Assembly (NCBI RefSeq): GCF_009870125.1
Contig: NC_046683.1
Coordinates: forward strand, 40,253,869 to 40,317,868
Origin: Drosophila pseudoobscura
Taxonomy: Eukaryota > Arthropoda > Insecta > Diptera > Drosophilidae
Length of the DNA: 64,000 nucleotides
Direction: 5' to 3'
Each line of letters begins with the position of its first letter. Position 1 is the first letter of the stretch. The notes below the pieces were generated by a model. It had not been told where the DNA came from, made no database searches, and saw nothing but the letters and a program-made list of their open reading frames with translations. A program made the translations under genes and the position numbers. Of this stretch, positions 61,701 through 64,000 are shown piece after piece.

Positions 61701-62939
61701 TAATGAGCGTAATTATAAAAAAAAACGAGTAGCAGGACAGGGGGAAATCCGTGGAAAATGGCGGGGACAGGAAAATGAAAGCTAAGGAAAGAAAATTAAT
61801 GGGCGAATTTTGTAGAATCAATGACGTCACACGCAAGCACACACATACGCGTGCACATGCACATGCACCCGTGTGCACACATACATATGCACGTGCCCCT
61901 TGTCTGTTTGTCCTCGATTTGATCCATAGTTTTTAAAATTGCTTCCTGTTTTTTCAAATATTTTTTATAGCCATCATAAAAAGGGGCTAAGAATGGGCGG
62001 TCGAGTTACTGGGTGTGTGGATAGAGGGGAGTTATGGTGGAACAAGTGAGCTGCGCACGCGATGCAGGTGCCACAAAAATTCAGCTGTCCCTTTCCCACA
62101 CAACCCTGCATCACCCCCAGCACCACCGAGCACCACCCAGCACCACCCTTCCACCTATTCAATCCTCACCTGCCTTGTTGTTTGTTTTTTCTCTCGTATT
62201 TATTACATTTCAATATTTTTGGCATGCTCCAACTTCAACTTCAACTTCTCCATCGTCCTCGCCTCATTTTCTTATGCGAGGGGAGGCGGGGTACGGTGGG
62301 GCTGTGTGTCGTGTCGCAAACTTTTAAAAGAGCCAGCCCAGTGGTGGGCCGTGGCTCATGGGCGCATGGGCGCATGGGCGCATGGGGCATGGTCTGTAGG
62401 CATTTGCCTCGACTTGCAACCGGCGCCAGCCTCGTATATGCAACGCCGGTTCGTGTTAAGTTATAATTAAATGAAATCCAGCGCGGAATTCAAATTCAAA
62501 TTTCGAATTTCGGCTCGAGGATTCGCCGTCTGCCTGGTTTGCTGTTGGTCTTTCTTTCTTTCCTCCTCCTTTCTTCTTCGTGCTCCTTCTCTGCCGTTCT
62601 CCCTTTTCCCTCTCTCACTTCTCCATTGAATGGGAGTCTTGGGCCTCTGATTGGATTAAACTGGGCGTGGCTGGGCCTTGTTCCCCTGTGGTTCCCTCTT
62701 CCGCTGTTTCTCTCGTCTGTTTCCTTTTCCTCCTCCAGAGTGTGGCGGGTGCTGCACGAAGCCTCGAGACGAGCAACAGAATAACCGAAATTTTAATCGA
62801 TTCTGTACACAAAATGCATGAAAAGATATGTTTATTTAAAGTAGTTTTTCACTATTATTCGATGCCGTCGTTTTAGTGCTCTTAACTTGAGCAAAACACT
62901 CATTTAATCTCTGCAAAGAAAATCGTTCTTTGTAAATCA
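58746..62939. other. Gene-poor intergenic or intronic DNA
   Basis: About 4.2 kb without recognisable genes. GAC repeats near 58908-58928 and CT/GA tracts give open frames on both strands. The longest (59763-60563, minus) has no domain, no splice context and a composition set by the DNA. The repeated GCGCATGGGC unit lies near 62358-62385. Confidence 0.35.
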
Positions 62940-63015
62940 TTATACCCAGTACTCAAAGAGTACCCAGTACTTAAATCTTGTAGGAGGAGGGGTTTCGGAC
63001 CCCATAAAGTATATC
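62940..63015 (-). repeat. DINE/INE-1-like repeat tail
   Basis: On the minus strand the stretch reads TATGGGGTCCGAAACCCCTC and ends GGGTACTCTTTGAGTACTGG then GTATAA. This is the same tail family as 6035, 8256 and 63355, in opposite orientation to those copies. Confidence 0.5.
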
Positions 63016-63354
63016 TCTCTATTACACAAAATAGTTTTGGGTTGTCGTCGTCGCCCGAAATTTAATTTTGGCGGGGGTTGGCAGGGGGTTTGTCCCCTAG
63101 TGCACCTGTGTATGTATGTACATATACTCTTAATAAGCATCGATATGTCGATATACACACAATTTTATACAAAATAAACATTAAAATTGAAAATGCAGAA
63201 TCACGTTTCGATCGGATTATTACTATAGCCAGAATGAAATTAAACAATTTGAGCCTGAACTTGTCGTTTTGACACCTGGCTTTCCAACACTATTACTGCA
63301 CAACCAGATACATTTTCGATGTACCCATAGGAATTCAGCAACGTACCAGAATTT

Positions 63355-63455
63355 TAGAACTTTAGGGTCTGAAACGCTTCTTCTGGGTGTTACATCCACA
63401 TCCACCACGAAACTAATTAGTATATCCCTAAACTCTGCGAGTACCGGGCATACAA
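63355..63455 (+). repeat. DINE/INE-1-like repeat tail
   Basis: TTTAGGGTCTGAAACGCTTC, GTGTTACATCCACATCCACC, GTATATCCCTAAACTCTGCG and AGTACCGGGCATACAAA follow in the order of the common tail. It lies 340 bases from a copy facing the other way, so the two may bound one older insertion (62940-63455). Confidence 0.5.
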
Positions 63456-63497
63456 ATATACAAATTCATCTCATATCTCTTTAACATAATATTGACT

Positions 63498-63650
63498 TGG
63501 GGCAAGCCAAAAATGCCCCTCAAGCCACCACATGAGACTATGCTGGACTATGCTGAAAAGGTCCTAGTTGTGGCGCAGGAGGATCGCAATAGTCTGGATT
63601 TGGAAGCAGCTGTGTTCTTCTTAATGTTCGTTCAAATAATTCTTATTTAG
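63498..63650 (+). other. Short coding-like frame
   Basis: A frame on the + strand reads TWGKPKMPLKPPHETMLDYA, then EKVLVVAQEDRNSLDLEAAV and FFLMFVQIILI before TAG at about 63648. The ordered, charged composition suggests a real or formerly real exon or a transposon protein piece. The sequence to the right to the window end shows no domain. The window border prevents a decision. Confidence 0.2.
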
Positions 63651-64000
63651 GTGTGCACGTCCAATACACGTCAGCGTGTTCCGGCTACTTGTAGTGTACC
63701 AGAGTTTAAATATATATTTGTGTAAACAGATATATAGGCCCTCGGTATCAGCAGATGACCATGACTGACTTAAGGACGGCGTACAAATAGGGTTGGTCGT
63801 GTGCACTCTTGCTAGGCTCGGGTCTAGCTCGCCGGATGGTCGGGGTTCTTCCTCGCCTAATTGTACTATCGTACTCCACTACATTTAATTAGTGCACTTT
63901 ACGGGAACTATAAGTGATTATATAAAACAAAGGAAACTGAAATACTGATAGCGCCGACACGCCAAATAAAAGCCCTACTGAACCATTTCTATTTAGAGAG

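Overview
The window is eukaryotic nuclear DNA from a Drosophila. Genes are split by short GT-AG introns, long homopolymeric Gln, His, Ala and Asn runs sit inside proteins, and housekeeping promoters carry fly-type core elements (DRE-like TATCGAT, GGTATATTT and GGTCACAC motifs). The proteins match, from memory, genes at the tip of the D. melanogaster X chromosome (ESF1 homologue, png, ssx, AMPKalpha, a mitochondrial thioredoxin, Rilpl). Protein divergence and the repeat types suggest an obscura-group species, but this could not be tested here.

Layout. 0.7-4.1 kb: convergent pair of a nucleolar pre-rRNA processing factor (ESF1) and the small maternal kinase png. 6.4-7.4 kb: a TATA-driven gene for a secreted His-rich protein. 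8.2-13 kb: a cluster of broken transposons (an RNase H-bearing LINE with its reverse transcriptase core deleted, a DINE-like element, a Tc1-type transposase remnant) with a Cys-rich orphan ORF beyond it. 14.1-19.2 kb: ssx, the Sex-lethal paralogue, with two RRMs and a large low-complexity tail whose exon structure is ambiguous. 21-25.9 kb: a candidate small spliced ORF, AMPKalpha, and a convergent mitochondrial thioredoxin. 26-37.3 kb: CT- and GA-rich sequence with candidate 5' exons of a Myb/SANT-type DNA-binding protein coded at 37.4-39.2 kb. That protein's frame stays open for 167 more codons after its TAG, a strong candidate for stop-codon readthrough. 41.9-46.5 kb: Rilpl (RILP-like, vesicle transport). 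46.5-64 kb: mostly non-coding, with one tRNA-Glu(CTC) gene, LINE and DINE-like fragments, minisatellites, and an unrecognised cluster of coding-like exons at 54.7-55.6 kb.

The genes are independent transcription units. They do not form an operon or a shared pathway. The most interesting signals are the readthrough extension, the ssx tail that can be read in two frames, a near-perfect inverted repeat in an ssx intron, a promoter-associated repeat shared by ssx and Rilpl, and the undescribed exon-like cluster at 54.7 kb.
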